Below are positions 32,650 to 41,688 of a DNA stretch of 64,000 bases, piece after piece. The notes under the pieces are model-generated. The model did no database searches, was not told the DNA's origin, and saw nothing but the letters and a program-made list of their open reading frames with translations. This DNA is from Acidobacteriota bacterium (lineage in GTDB: Bacteria > Acidobacteriota > Terriglobia > Terriglobales > Acidobacteriaceae). The stretch is taken from contig JAJXWA010000001.1 of NCBI GenBank assembly GCA_021781795.1, forward strand, positions 372,001 through 436,000. The letters run 5' to 3'. Both the position numbers and the translations under genes were made by a program. Each line of letters starts with the position of its first letter. Positions within the stretch are counted from its first letter, which is position 1.

Positions 32650-33570
32650 TCACTCGGCTCCCGGCCAGTTGAGGGGTGCTTCAAGGCGCCGCTCAAGGAC
32701 CTTGGTTTCAGGATCGAACCCAACTAATTGACGCATCCACTCGCTTTCCCGCTCACAGGCTGCCTCTGGCAAGAGTCCGACAATCTCGCTTTCGACCAGG
32801 GCCACCTTGTGGCGAGTGGCAAGCTGTGAGACGGTGCTGTAGACCTTGGAGATAGGAGTGGCCTCGAAATCGGGAATACTGAGGGCCAGTTGGATGCGGC
32901 CCTGCCCGAGTGTCCCGAGCGCCTTGACGGCCTTCAGCCCACCTGCGGTGGCGCGAATCTCGCGGGCCATGGCGCGCACGATGGCCACATCGCTGGAGTC
33001 GAAGTAGAGGTTGTAGGAAACAAGGGCTTTGCGAGCGCCCACGGCGCAGGCGCCGGCGGTTGGATGCAGGCCGGGTCCGCCGAGGTCAGGACGTCGCGAA
33101 GCCTCCTTCCGGACGGTGTCTCGTAACTCCTCAAACTGGCCGTGCCGGATGTCTTCAAGATTGACTCGATCCGGACGGGAGGCTGCGGCCTCGTAGAAGT
33201 AGACTGGAATGCCGAATCGCTGCCAGATCTCCGCGCCGGCCTGGCGAGCCAGCAGGACGCACTGTTCGAGCCGGATGCCGGAGACTGGGACAAATGGAAT
33301 CACGTCGGCGGAGCCGATTCGCGGGTGCAGCCCTTCCTGGCGCGTGAGGTCGATGAGTTCGGCGGCCTTGCCTGCTCCGCGCACGGCCGATTCCACAACG
33401 GCGGCAGGAGGGCCAACGATGGTCACAACGGAGCGGTTGTAGTCCGCATCCATGGACCAATCGAGAAGGCGCACCCCATCAACGCACATCGCGGCAACGA
33501 TGGCTTCGACGCGGCGGCGATCCCGGCCTTCAGAAAAGTTCGGGACGCATTCTACGGTGGGGCTGCTCAT
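32650..33570 (-). CDS. ftcD: Glutamate formimidoyltransferase
   Basis: Transfers the formimino group of N-formimino-L-glutamate to tetrahydrofolate in histidine breakdown. Start at 33570 with GGAGAG upstream. The 306-aa product has both FTCD transferase halves: VECVPNFSEGRD at the N-terminus with catalytic-site residues, DADYNRSVVTIVG, the HPRIGSADVIPFVP loop, GLHPTAGACAVGARKALVSYNLY and the C-terminal LALSIPDFEATPISKVY segment. The cyclodeaminase domain found in fused FTCD proteins is absent. No other hut genes are nearby, so its histidine pathway partners lie elsewhere. Confidence 0.93.
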   Translation of the reverse strand: MSSPTVECVPNFSEGRDRRRVEAIVAAMCVDGVRLLDWSMDADYNRSVVTIVGPPAAVVESAVRGAGKAAELIDLTRQEGLHPRIGSADVIPFVPVSGIRLEQCVLLARQAGAEIWQRFGIPVYFYEAAASRPDRVNLEDIRHGQFEELRDTVRKEASRRPDLGGPGLHPTAGACAVGARKALVSYNLYFDSSDVAIVRAMAREIRATAGGLKAVKALGTLGQGRIQLALSIPDFEATPISKVYSTVSQLATRHKVALVESEIVGLLPEAACERESEWMRQLVGFDPETKVLERRLEAPLNWPGAE

Positions 33571-33615
33571 CCTGGTCTCTCCAGGCTCTATCTTGCCCGG
33601 CAATCTCTCCTCCGG

Positions 33616-34320
33616 CTATCGCCAGAAGGTGTACCCAGCCTGGATCTGGATGCTGGCGTTCACGCCGGGGTTGCGATCGCCGAGCGAGGCCGAAGAAATA
33701 TGGACGCCGTTCACACCAAGGTCGATGGAACGGCCGGACCGAAGAAAGTAATGGATTCCTCCGCCGCCCTGAGGGGAAAAGTTGAAGACCGAAGTTCCGC
33801 CGGGCGTGCCGTGGGGAACCAACTCGTCCGGTGGAAACTTGTGAGTGGTATAGATGAGCCCGCCTGCGGCCTGGAACCACGGCTGAATACGCCGCGAATG
33901 GGTGAGGAAGTTCCAGCGGAAGATCACCGGCGTGATGCTGACGCCAGTGAATGTGCCACCGCCCACCGGCGCCTGAAAGGGCTCGCCCTTATAGGTGAAG
34001 GTCTGGATATGCGGCGGCGGGGTATAGGCCTGCCAAAAGGGGATGATGTTGCCGGCGAGCTCGAATTGACCGCTGAAGATTCCGGCATGCAGAACGGGCG
34101 TGAGGATTTTGCCCGCTTCAACGCCCGCAAAGAAGAACTTAAAATTATCGCGATTGCCGAGGCCAGTGCCCCAGTTTGCAAACGGGCCAACCTCCCAATT
34201 GCGTTGATTCCGGACCTGGGCGACGGGGTCGATGGCGCTGGAAGCAGGGGTTTGCGCGTGTGCAACCGCGCTGCTGGTGAGGAAGGCCATGGCAAGAAGA
34301 AGCAGCGTGTTTCGAATCAA
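33616..34320 (-). CDS. PagL-like outer-membrane protein (lipid A 3-O-deacylase family)
   Basis: 234 aa from TTG 34320 behind AAGGGAA, with a signal peptide (LLLLAMAFLTSSAVAHAQ). Length and alternating aromatic strands fit an eight-stranded barrel ending in ...QAGYTFWR. The segment GVHISSASLGDRNPGVN matches the PagL active-site stretch: His207 and Ser209 correspond to the His-x-Ser pair, but the position of the catalytic Glu (His +14) is Asn221. PagL removes the 3-linked acyl chain of lipid A. The missing Glu makes activity uncertain; acyloxyacyl-hydrolase-like relatives also vary here. It is followed on the same strand by ftcD, 45 nt downstream. Confidence 0.65.
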   Translation of the reverse strand: MIRNTLLLLAMAFLTSSAVAHAQTPASSAIDPVAQVRNQRNWEVGPFANWGTGLGNRDNFKFFFAGVEAGKILTPVLHAGIFSGQFELAGNIIPFWQAYTPPPHIQTFTYKGEPFQAPVGGGTFTGVSITPVIFRWNFLTHSRRIQPWFQAAGGLIYTTHKFPPDELVPHGTPGGTSVFNFSPQGGGGIHYFLRSGRSIDLGVNGVHISSASLGDRNPGVNASIQIQAGYTFWR

Positions 34321-34358
34321 GAAAGTTCCCTTCTGCACGAGGAGCACATAGATTCCAT

Positions 34359-34384
34359 AAAAAGGCCGCCACAAACGGGCGGCC
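34359..34384 (-). terminator. Intrinsic terminator after yebC
   Basis: On the minus strand GGCCGCC (34384-34378), a 7-nt loop and GGCGGCC (34370-34364) are followed by TTTTT (34363-34359). This is a canonical Rho-independent terminator 26 nt downstream of the yebC stop. It separates yebC from the PagL-like gene, which then needs its own promoter in the remaining ~40 bp or receives read-through. Confidence 0.88.
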
Positions 34385-34410
34385 CTTGCGAATGCCCGTT
34401 GCCGCTGGCC

Positions 34411-35157
<747 letters not shown>

Positions 35158-35390
35158 GAGAACCTCAATCGTGGTGAAAATGCTGGCGCTTGAGACGCGC
35201 CCAACCACTGGATTATAGCACCGTGCGTATGCCTGCGGGACGCCTGAAGGCTGGAGCGGACGATGACATGCCACATCTCCTCCGCGCCATCTGCAACGGC
35301 TTCCCAATCGCGGGAAGCTGCATCTAAATTGGTGGAGTAGCGTCTCTTTCCACCCGCTTCGAGATTTCCCCAAACTGCCTAGGAGCCAGC

Positions 35391-36248
35391 TTGAAGACGA
35401 TCCTTTCCGTCCTGCTGCTGACGGGTGTGGCGCTGAGTGCGGCCCGCGCCCAGGACAACTATGAGATTCAGGTTTACCCGTCCGAGACCATGGATCCCGG
35501 CGTACTGCTTGTGGAGCTGCACAGCAACTACACCGTGGAGGGCAGCACGACGAGCCAATTTGGCCAGTTGCCGACTCAAGGCCAGGAGCATGAAACCGTA
35601 GAGCTCACACAGGGCCTGAACGACTGGTCAGAAGTGGGGTTCTATGTGTTCACAGAGGAGAAGAATGGGACCGGAGTGCAGTGGGTGGGCGACCATATCC
35701 GCCCGCGTGTGCGCGTGCCTCCTTCATGGCATTGGCCGGTGGGCGTGAGCGTCTCAAATGAATTCGGCTATGCCCGCGCAGCCTACTCTAACCCGACATG
35801 GTCGTGGCAGATGATGCCGATCGTGGATCAGACACTCGGGAAATGGTACTGGTCAGTCAATACAACAATGGATTGGGGCATTCATCCGACTGGTCTTCCG
35901 CCGGGGACCTCCGCGGCGCAGAGGCAGTACTACTACCGCGTGGTGTCACCACGTGGAATCACCTTTGGTCCGGCGGCGACGGTGACCTACCAGCCCAACA
36001 AGCTCTTCAACTTTGGCGTGGAATATTACGGCTACTGGGGTGAATTCGGTCACTTCCTCAGTCTGCACAATCAGCAACAGCAGTTCTTCCCCGTGGTGAA
36101 CCTGTTTGTTTCACCCAAATGGGAGATCAACTTTGGCGCGGGCTGGGGTGCGACGGCGGCAACCGACCACCTGATCGTCAAAGGCATTGTAGGCCATTAC
36201 TTTGACTGGCACCGTCCTCACATGCATCTTCATGCGCCGGGATCGTAG
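35391..36248 (+). CDS. Putative outer-membrane beta-barrel protein
   Basis: 285-aa protein from TTG 35391 behind AGGAG, with a signal peptide (VLLLTGVALSAARAQ). The mature sequence is full of short strands with aromatic residues (EVGFYVFTEEKNG, WSWQMMPIVDQTLGKWYWSVNTTMDWG, LFNFGVEYYGYWGEF), and a late WEINFGAGWGATAATDHLIVKGIVGHYF repeat typical of barrels that share ancestry with phenol-pathway outer-membrane proteins. I do not recognise a named family. It probably sits in the outer membrane; ligand unknown. No hairpin was seen between it and the convergent menC-like gene. Confidence 0.65.
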   Translation: MKTILSVLLLTGVALSAARAQDNYEIQVYPSETMDPGVLLVELHSNYTVEGSTTSQFGQLPTQGQEHETVELTQGLNDWSEVGFYVFTEEKNGTGVQWVGDHIRPRVRVPPSWHWPVGVSVSNEFGYARAAYSNPTWSWQMMPIVDQTLGKWYWSVNTTMDWGIHPTGLPPGTSAAQRQYYYRVVSPRGITFGPAATVTYQPNKLFNFGVEYYGYWGEFGHFLSLHNQQQQFFPVVNLFVSPKWEINFGAGWGATAATDHLIVKGIVGHYFDWHRPHMHLHAPGS

Positions 36249-36319
36249 CGGATTCCTGAACGAAGCGAATACAGCCCACAAAAGCCGCTCGTCTTTCGCT
36301 CATCGCTCACGGAAGATCG

Positions 36320-37441
36320 CTAGACAAGGGCCATCGCACTCACGGTTTCCTTGCGCACGGTCAGGCGCTCAATCAGGTCATAGCGCACATCGTAGCCGCG
36401 GCCCGGCGTATCGGGCACCTCAATCTCACCTTGCGGCGTCACAGTAACCTCGGGTTCGATGATGTCTTCTTTCCAGTAGCGCGCGGAGGCGGAGACATCG
36501 CCGGGTAACGAGAAGTTGGGCAGCGTGGAGATCGCGATGTTGTGAGCGCGTCCGATTCCGGTCTCAAGCATGCCGCCGCACCAGACCGCAATGCCGCGTT
36601 CCTGCGCTGCATTATGGACGGCGATGGCCTCAGAGAACCCGCCGACGCGACCGAGCTTGATGTTGATAATCTTGCAGGACTCCATCTCCGCCGCGGCCAG
36701 CGCATCGCGCCGGTTCCGGATCGATTCATCAAGGCAAATTGGGGTTTCGATGCGCTTCTGCAGCATGGAGTGGAAGTAGAAATCGTCGTGCCACAGAGGC
36801 TGCTCGATCATGAGCAGGTCGAAGCCGTCGAAGCTCACCAGATGGTCGACGTCGCGCAGGCGATAGGCAGAGTTGGCGTCGCAGCTGAGCGTGATGCCGG
36901 GCCAGCGATGGCGCACCTTCTCAAAGACCTCAACATCCCAGCCGGGCTTGCACTTGAGCTTGATGCGCTGATAGCCGGCGCCCAGCTCTTTTTCAATGAT
37001 GTCGAGCAGTTCAGGGATCGAGGACTGGATGCCGATGGAGACGCCGCAGGGGATGCGCTCGCGCACACCGCCGAGAAGGCTGGACAGCGACAGGCCTTCG
37101 CGCTGCGCTTCCAGATCCCAGATGGCATTTTCGAGCGTGGCCTTGGCCATGCGGTTGCCGCGCACTTTGCGGAAGAGGCGCGGGCAGTCGCCGCCGTGCT
37201 CCGGGCTTTCCGCGGCAAGCATCGGTCCCAGCTCATGGAGCAGCACCTGCCAGGCCGAGTCTGTGGATTCGCCGGAGAAATAGGGATGCTCGCCCGCCGT
37301 GCACTCGCCCCAGCCGGTGAGCCCTTCGGAGTGAATCTCAGCGAGCAGGACTCTGCGCTCGCGCGTCACGCCGAAGCTGGTCTCAAAGGGCCGGACAAGC
37401 GGAAGATGAAGTTCGCGAAGAATGATTCCGTCAATTTTCAT
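36320..37441 (-). CDS. Enolase-superfamily enzyme: o-succinylbenzoate synthase / N-succinylamino acid racemase
   Basis: 373-aa muconate-lactonising subgroup protein with all catalytic parts: Lys-x-Lys in IKLKCKPG (~165), metal ligands Asp in LSCDANSAYRL, Glu in MIEQPL and Asp in CLDESI, and the second general base Lys in IINIKLGRVGG. Such proteins act as menaquinone-pathway OSBS, as N-succinylamino acid racemase (NSAR), or both. No other men genes are present. Instead it follows a GNAT acyltransferase by 5 nt, the arrangement of the D- to L-amino-acid succinylation route in Geobacillus, so NSAR is the better guess. Confidence 0.85.
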   Translation of the reverse strand: MKIDGIILRELHLPLVRPFETSFGVTRERRVLLAEIHSEGLTGWGECTAGEHPYFSGESTDSAWQVLLHELGPMLAAESPEHGGDCPRLFRKVRGNRMAKATLENAIWDLEAQREGLSLSSLLGGVRERIPCGVSIGIQSSIPELLDIIEKELGAGYQRIKLKCKPGWDVEVFEKVRHRWPGITLSCDANSAYRLRDVDHLVSFDGFDLLMIEQPLWHDDFYFHSMLQKRIETPICLDESIRNRRDALAAAEMESCKIINIKLGRVGGFSEAIAVHNAAQERGIAVWCGGMLETGIGRAHNIAISTLPNFSLPGDVSASARYWKEDIIEPEVTVTPQGEIEVPDTPGRGYDVRYDLIERLTVRKETVSAMALV

Positions 37442-37446
37442 AAGGC

Positions 37447-38247
37447 TTACGTTCCTTTGTGCGGAAAGCCCAGTTCATAGACACCATTGCCTTCCTCATC
37501 TCGCGTGTAACCCAGCACGGCAAGGCCTGCTGCGAAGGCTTTCTGAAAGCGGTTACGATTCTGCTGCTGTACTTCCCTGGCCCGGTGGCGATGTGTGCCG
37601 GATGCCTTCCAATCGCCGACGGCCGCCGGCACCTGAATGCGTTCGATGACCTCAAACTTCTCGTGGGGACCACCCGCCAGGATGGCCTGCACACGGGGCG
37701 AATCCAGTTTCCATTCGGCTACAAGCCGGTCGGTCGGCAAGCCCCCCTGCAGACGAGATGAGGATACACCATAAAAATCGATGTAGTACCTGCGAACCTC
37801 TGCGCCGAGCTTGTGGATATTGAGATAGGCGTTGCGAATCTCAAGCGGATCGAAGGTCCACTCTATGAGTCGAATGCCCCGCTCCAGCGCTTCATGGCGT
37901 TGCTGCAGCTTGAGTTCCGTGCCTAGCCCGCGGTTGCGCCACGGCTCGCGCACCGCCAGCATGTGCGAGTGCAGGTAAGGCTGCGGGCCGGCGCCGGAAG
38001 ACGAGTCGGAGGGCTTGATTCCCGGCAAAGAAAATACGAATCCAACCAGCGATTCCGGGCCGCCTCGAGGCTGCGCATTCGGCAGGCCGGTATCGAAGGC
38101 GCCGATAATCTGGCCGCCAATCTTTCTGGCAACGATGAAGACCTTGCGCGGGATCACATCGCTTGCGTCGTAGCCCCATGTCTCCACCTGCAACTGCACA
38201 CAGGCCTCGTACTCGTCATGGCCTTCGCATGCGCGCACGAGAATCAC
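37447..38247 (-). CDS. GNAT-family acyltransferase linked to NSAR
   Basis: 266-aa protein started at GTG 38247, overlapping the mazG stop by 4 nt. It contains the GNAT core, with acetyl-CoA-binding motif A in HSHMLAVREPWRNRGLGTELKL (the R-N-R-G-L-G loop at ~118-123) and LIEWTFDPLEIRNAYLNIHKLGAEVRRY, a pattern specific to the subgroup next to NSAR-type enolases. It likely transfers an acyl (succinyl or acetyl) group from CoA to amino acids. The adjacent enolase-family enzyme could then racemise the N-acyl product. No deacylase (M20) gene is in the window, so the last step is missing here. Confidence 0.8.
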   Translation of the reverse strand: MILVRACEGHDEYEACVQLQVETWGYDASDVIPRKVFIVARKIGGQIIGAFDTGLPNAQPRGGPESLVGFVFSLPGIKPSDSSSGAGPQPYLHSHMLAVREPWRNRGLGTELKLQQRHEALERGIRLIEWTFDPLEIRNAYLNIHKLGAEVRRYYIDFYGVSSSRLQGGLPTDRLVAEWKLDSPRVQAILAGGPHEKFEVIERIQVPAAVGDWKASGTHRHRAREVQQQNRNRFQKAFAAGLAVLGYTRDEEGNGVYELGFPHKGT

Positions 38248-39182
38248 AGGGCCTGCTCCTGCGCGGCGAGCGTGCGCTTGGCGCGGGACCACAGCGCTTC
38301 CAGCTCGTCGGGGCTGTGCGCCTCCAGCGGCCGGTCTGCATCGAGTTCCATCTGTGCGAAGCGCCGCCGGAAGCGCAGATTGCAGCCGCGGAGCGCCATT
38401 TCGGCATCCACGCCGAGATGGCGCCCAAGGTTGACGACGGTAAACAGGAGATCCCCGAGTTCCGCTTCCACCGCACGCTTGCGCGCCGGGTCGTGCTCGG
38501 CGGCGGCAGCCTCGGCTTCGAGTTCCGCAGTCTCTTCGGCGAGCTTGGGTAGGAGGTCCTGCCAGCGCGGCCAGTCAAAGCCGGACTTTGCTGCTTTAGA
38601 ACCGAGCTTGGCCGCCTCCGCCAGCGCGGGCATGGAACGATGAACCGCGTCCAGCCGCGACTCCGCCCGATTCGCGCTGCGCGAGTTTCGCTTCTCCGCC
38701 GCCTTAATCTCTTCCCAGTTGCGCAGAACGGCTGAAGATGAACCTGCAACGTCAGCATCTACGTCTGCCTGGTTCCCTGCCGCGCGTGAAGCCTCCTCGC
38801 CAAAGACGTGCGGGTGACGGCGGATGAGCTTGCGATTCAGGTGGTCCAGCACATCGGCGATGGTAAATCGGCCTTCGTTGGCCGCCATCTCGGCATAGAA
38901 AAGCACCTGCAGCAGCAAGTCGCCAAGTTCCTCGGCAAGATGCGGAAAGTCGCGCCGTTCAATGGCGTCAAAGACCTCGTAAGCCTCCTCGAGTGTGTAT
39001 CTGCGGATGGTGTCGAAGGTCTGTTCGCGATCCCACGGGCAGCCGTCCGGTGCGCGCAGACGAGCCATGATTGCCGCCGACTCCTGAAAGAGCGCCGCGG
39101 CCCTGGCGGGATTGGTCGGGATTGCGGGGCCGGACGCTGTGGACTCAGGCTGAGGCTGCTGGTGCTGGCGCGTGTCGTCCAT
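38244..39182 (-). CDS. mazG: Nucleoside triphosphate pyrophosphohydrolase MazG
   Basis: 312 aa from ATG 39182. Two MazG domains in tandem: the first, ~30-140, with LRAPDGCPWDREQTFDTIRRYTLEEAYEVFDAI and LAEELGDLLLQVLFYA (the ExxE..ExxD metal site), and the second, ~190-290, with FDWPRWQDLLPKLAEETAELEAE and VEAELGDLLFTVVNLGRHLG. MazG hydrolyses aberrant or excess NTPs to NMP and pyrophosphate and can lower ppGpp. It heads a minus-strand operon with the GNAT and enolase genes. A low-complexity linker (ADVDADVAGSSSA) separates the domains. Confidence 0.94.
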   Translation of the reverse strand: MDDTRQHQQPQPESTASGPAIPTNPARAAALFQESAAIMARLRAPDGCPWDREQTFDTIRRYTLEEAYEVFDAIERRDFPHLAEELGDLLLQVLFYAEMAANEGRFTIADVLDHLNRKLIRRHPHVFGEEASRAAGNQADVDADVAGSSSAVLRNWEEIKAAEKRNSRSANRAESRLDAVHRSMPALAEAAKLGSKAAKSGFDWPRWQDLLPKLAEETAELEAEAAAAEHDPARKRAVEAELGDLLFTVVNLGRHLGVDAEMALRGCNLRFRRRFAQMELDADRPLEAHSPDELEALWSRAKRTLAAQEQAL

Positions 39183-39294
39183 CGACCTCAGTGTAATCCT
39201 GCCTGCATCCACACCGGACCGCATCCTGCAGCCCAGCGCAACATCGGGCACCCTTATGGGTTTATAACGGAAAACGCCTTATACTCGTTCTCTC

Positions 39295-40212
39295 ATGATA
39301 CGACTCCTGGGGACCGCATTCGTCGCGCTGATCGGACTGGCCTTTGGCAGCTTCCTCAACGTGTGCGTGACCCGCTGGCCGGTGAAGGAAAGCATCGTCG
39401 CGCCGCGTTCGCACTGTAGACATTGCGGTCACATGCTGGCCTGGTGGGAAAACATTCCCGTGCTGAGCTGGACTCTGCTGGTGGGACGGTGCCGGGCCTG
39501 CAAAGCACGGATTGGATGGCGTTATCCATTGGTTGAGCTAGCTGTTGCCGGCACCTGGGCCGCCGCTGCCTGGCACGCACTTCCCGCACTTTACCTGCCC
39601 GGCTGGACGACGCTGAGCATGTACGACGCGGTCGCTTTTGCCTTGGTGAAGATGGCGCTCTGCTGGCTGCTCATCTGCCTGGCCGCCCTGGATGCCGAGC
39701 ACCTGTGGCTGCCGGACCGGCTCACTCTGGGCGGAGCGGCGCTTGGCCTTCTGGTCAGCGCGGCACGCTTCTCTGTGCACTGGATCTGGTCCTCGCTGCC
39801 GCTGCACTGGAGTATGGGCAGTGGACTGGAGGGTCACGGCGCCATCGTGTTTGAAGCCGTGGTGCGCTGGGTCGTCGCCATCGTGGTCGCCCCAACGATG
39901 ATCCTGCTGATTCGCTGGACCTACCGTTGGCTACGCGGGCATGAGGGTGTGGGACTGGGCGACGCAAAATTGATGCTACTGCTGGCCGCGTGGCTGGGAC
40001 TGTCGCACACGGTCCTCGCCTTTGTGCTCGGCGTGACGCTGGGAGCCATCGCAGCGCTGATGGTGCTCGCGGTTCCCTCGCTGCGACGCAGCGTTGAAGT
40101 CTGGCGCATGACCAAACTGCCGCTCGGGACCTTTCTTGCTATCGGCGGCATCGTCAGCGCGCTCTGGGGTCGGCCCATTATCGATGCCTACATAGAATGG
40201 TGCGGGTTCTGA
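39295..40212 (+). CDS. Prepilin peptidase (type IV pilin/type II secretion leader peptidase)
   Basis: 305-aa integral membrane aspartic protease. It opens with FVALIGLAFGSFLNVCVTRWP, the conserved GSFLNV motif, then has the cytoplasmic Cys-x2-Cys pairs of the methyltransferase domain (HCRHCGHML and RCRACKARIG). It has about seven membrane helices and the two catalytic Asp motifs: one in CLAALDAEHLWLPDRL and the second in VGLGDAKLMLLLAAWLG (GxGDxK). It would cleave and N-methylate prepilins. ATG at 39295; the preceding mazG gene is divergent. No pilin gene is adjacent. Confidence 0.94.
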   Translation: MIRLLGTAFVALIGLAFGSFLNVCVTRWPVKESIVAPRSHCRHCGHMLAWWENIPVLSWTLLVGRCRACKARIGWRYPLVELAVAGTWAAAAWHALPALYLPGWTTLSMYDAVAFALVKMALCWLLICLAALDAEHLWLPDRLTLGGAALGLLVSAARFSVHWIWSSLPLHWSMGSGLEGHGAIVFEAVVRWVVAIVVAPTMILLIRWTYRWLRGHEGVGLGDAKLMLLLAAWLGLSHTVLAFVLGVTLGAIAALMVLAVPSLRRSVEVWRMTKLPLGTFLAIGGIVSALWGRPIIDAYIEWCGF

Positions 40213-40222
40213 TGAATTCAAC

Positions 40223-40990
40223 TCAGGGCGTCTTGCCGGACGGAGCGGTCTCTGCAGGAGCATTGGCAATGTCCGGCTCTTTGAGCAGCTTGCGCGCGTC
40301 TTTGCCGTGCCGGCTGTCGGGGTCGTACTCGGCAACCCTGGCGTAGTTGGCCCTGGCCTGCGCGAAGAGTCCCATGTGCCGCTGCGCTTCGGCCAGTCCC
40401 CAGTACACGTCCGGATTCTCCGGGTCCTCGACCATCGCCGACTCGAAGCGCGAGAGTGCGCCCTGCCAATCGCCCGTGTCGAGGTAGTAGTTCCCGATGT
40501 CCACATTCTTTTTCGGGCCGTCGTGCGGGAACGGAGCGTCTATTCCGGCGTCCTCGCCCTTTTTGTGAGAACGGCTCGTATCCGGTGGCATCTCCTGCAA
40601 CTGGTCGAGACCGGAGGAACTGTCGCTCGTACCGGACTCCTGGCCCGTTGCTTCCGCGATACCCGGGTCGTCGGGGCTGCGCACAGGGTCCGCGTTATCG
40701 CTCGGCAGGGCAATGTTGCCTGCGTTATCTGCACCGGCGTCGGAAGGAAACGAGCCCGGCGAGTCAGCCGACGGCATCACAGGAACGTTGGCGGTATCGG
40801 TTGGAAATGGGTTGGATTCCTGCGGCGCGGGCGTCGCGCCGGGAGCGCCGCTCTGGGCCGCCGCAGCCGGCTTCTGTTGCGAAGACGAAGAAGCGCCGCC
40901 CTGCTGGGCCTGCACCCGGAGTCCGCAGCCGACGAAAACAAGCGCCACAGCAACCATGCGCATCATTGCGCCGGACCATCCTTTGGCCAT
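40223..40990 (-). CDS. Secreted TPR-repeat protein
   Basis: 255-aa protein from ATG 40990, with a signal peptide (MMRMVAVALVFVGCGLRVQAQ). A long Ser/Ala/Pro/Asp-rich unstructured region covers ~25-155, and two or three tetratricopeptide repeats fill ~160-235 (NYYLDTGDWQGALSRFESAMVEDPENPDVYWGLAEAQRHMGLFAQARANYARV is spread over that part). TPRs mediate protein-protein contacts. A start further upstream at TTG is possible. It is convergent with prepilin peptidase (10 nt apart), so a pilus link cannot be claimed. Confidence 0.8.
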   Translation of the reverse strand: MAKGWSGAMMRMVAVALVFVGCGLRVQAQQGGASSSSQQKPAAAAQSGAPGATPAPQESNPFPTDTANVPVMPSADSPGSFPSDAGADNAGNIALPSDNADPVRSPDDPGIAEATGQESGTSDSSSGLDQLQEMPPDTSRSHKKGEDAGIDAPFPHDGPKKNVDIGNYYLDTGDWQGALSRFESAMVEDPENPDVYWGLAEAQRHMGLFAQARANYARVAEYDPDSRHGKDARKLLKEPDIANAPAETAPSGKTP

Positions 40991-41072
40991 CGATTTCAAC
41001 ACCCTCTTCAATGGTAGGATGCGGTGGACACCTCCTTCAAGTTTGGAGCAACAAAAAGGCGATCCGGCACCT

Positions 41073-41558
41073 ATGGGACTAATTATCCGTTCTTCCTCCA
41101 TTCACGCAGCAGGCTGCTACGCGACCAAGCCCATCCGCAAGGGCGCTCGCGTGGCGGAGTACGATGGGCCGCGCCTGACCAAGCGCCAGGCCGACCGCCT
41201 CTATAAAGAGTCCCCTGTCACGTATTTGTTCGGCATCGGAGACGGATCGGTGGTCATTGACGGTCACTCCATGGCGATGTTCATCAACCATAGCTGCGAC
41301 CCCAACTGCGAGACAGAAGAGATTCGCGGGCGCGTCTGGATCCGCGCCATTCGCAACATCGCCGCGGGCGAGGAAATCACCTACGACTACTGCCTCTATG
41401 ACGGCGGCGACGACGACGCCACTTGCAACTGCGGCGCCGTGCAATGCCGCGGAACGATGTACTCGCCGCAGGAGTCAAAGAAGCGCAAGCGCGCGCCCCG
41501 GCAGGCAAGGGAGAAGAAGGCCTTCGCAGCGCCGCGCGGCGAGCAAACCGCGCGCTAA
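41073..41558 (+). CDS. SET-domain protein lysine methyltransferase-like protein
   Basis: 161-aa stand-alone SET protein. It contains the SAM-binding and catalytic features of eukaryotic-type SET domains: GLIIRSSSIHAAGCYATKPIRKGARVAEY at the start, INHSCDPNCE (residues 71-79, the N-H-S-C pseudoknot), EITYDYCLYDGG and a post-SET Cys cluster CNCGAVQCRG. A basic tail (KKRKRAPRQAREKK) follows. In bacteria, such proteins methylate various proteins including histone-like ones; the target here is unknown. ATG at 41073 lacks a good Shine-Dalgarno sequence; an ATG at 41020 would add 18 residues. Confidence 0.85.
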   Translation: MGLIIRSSSIHAAGCYATKPIRKGARVAEYDGPRLTKRQADRLYKESPVTYLFGIGDGSVVIDGHSMAMFINHSCDPNCETEEIRGRVWIRAIRNIAAGEEITYDYCLYDGGDDDATCNCGAVQCRGTMYSPQESKKRKRAPRQAREKKAFAAPRGEQTAR

Positions 41559-41581
41559 CCACAGCCCCGGGGGCAGGCTGC

Positions 41582-41605
41582 GGCGCTTCGCGCCCGGTGG
41601 GTTTT
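41582..41605 (+). terminator. GC-rich hairpin terminator after the SET gene
   Basis: GGCGC-TTC-GCGCC (41582-41594) followed by a T-run (TTTT at 41602-41605) shortly after the stop codon of the SET gene and about 85 nt before dnaX. It looks like an intrinsic terminator that separates the two transcription units; a weaker GGGGGC/GCCCCC pairing surrounds it. Confidence 0.55.
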
Positions 41606-41688
41606 CCACGACCGCGCCCCCAGCCCGCGGACGATACAATCCCCTCTAGGCTATTCACGGAAACAGGAAGCAAAAGGAGCGGGTCCGC

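Noticed and set aside
41559..41688. Possible signal recognition particle RNA upstream of dnaX
   Set aside because: The small SRP RNA often lies here, but the conserved GGAAGGAAGCA-type core is absent; only a terminator-like hairpin is present.
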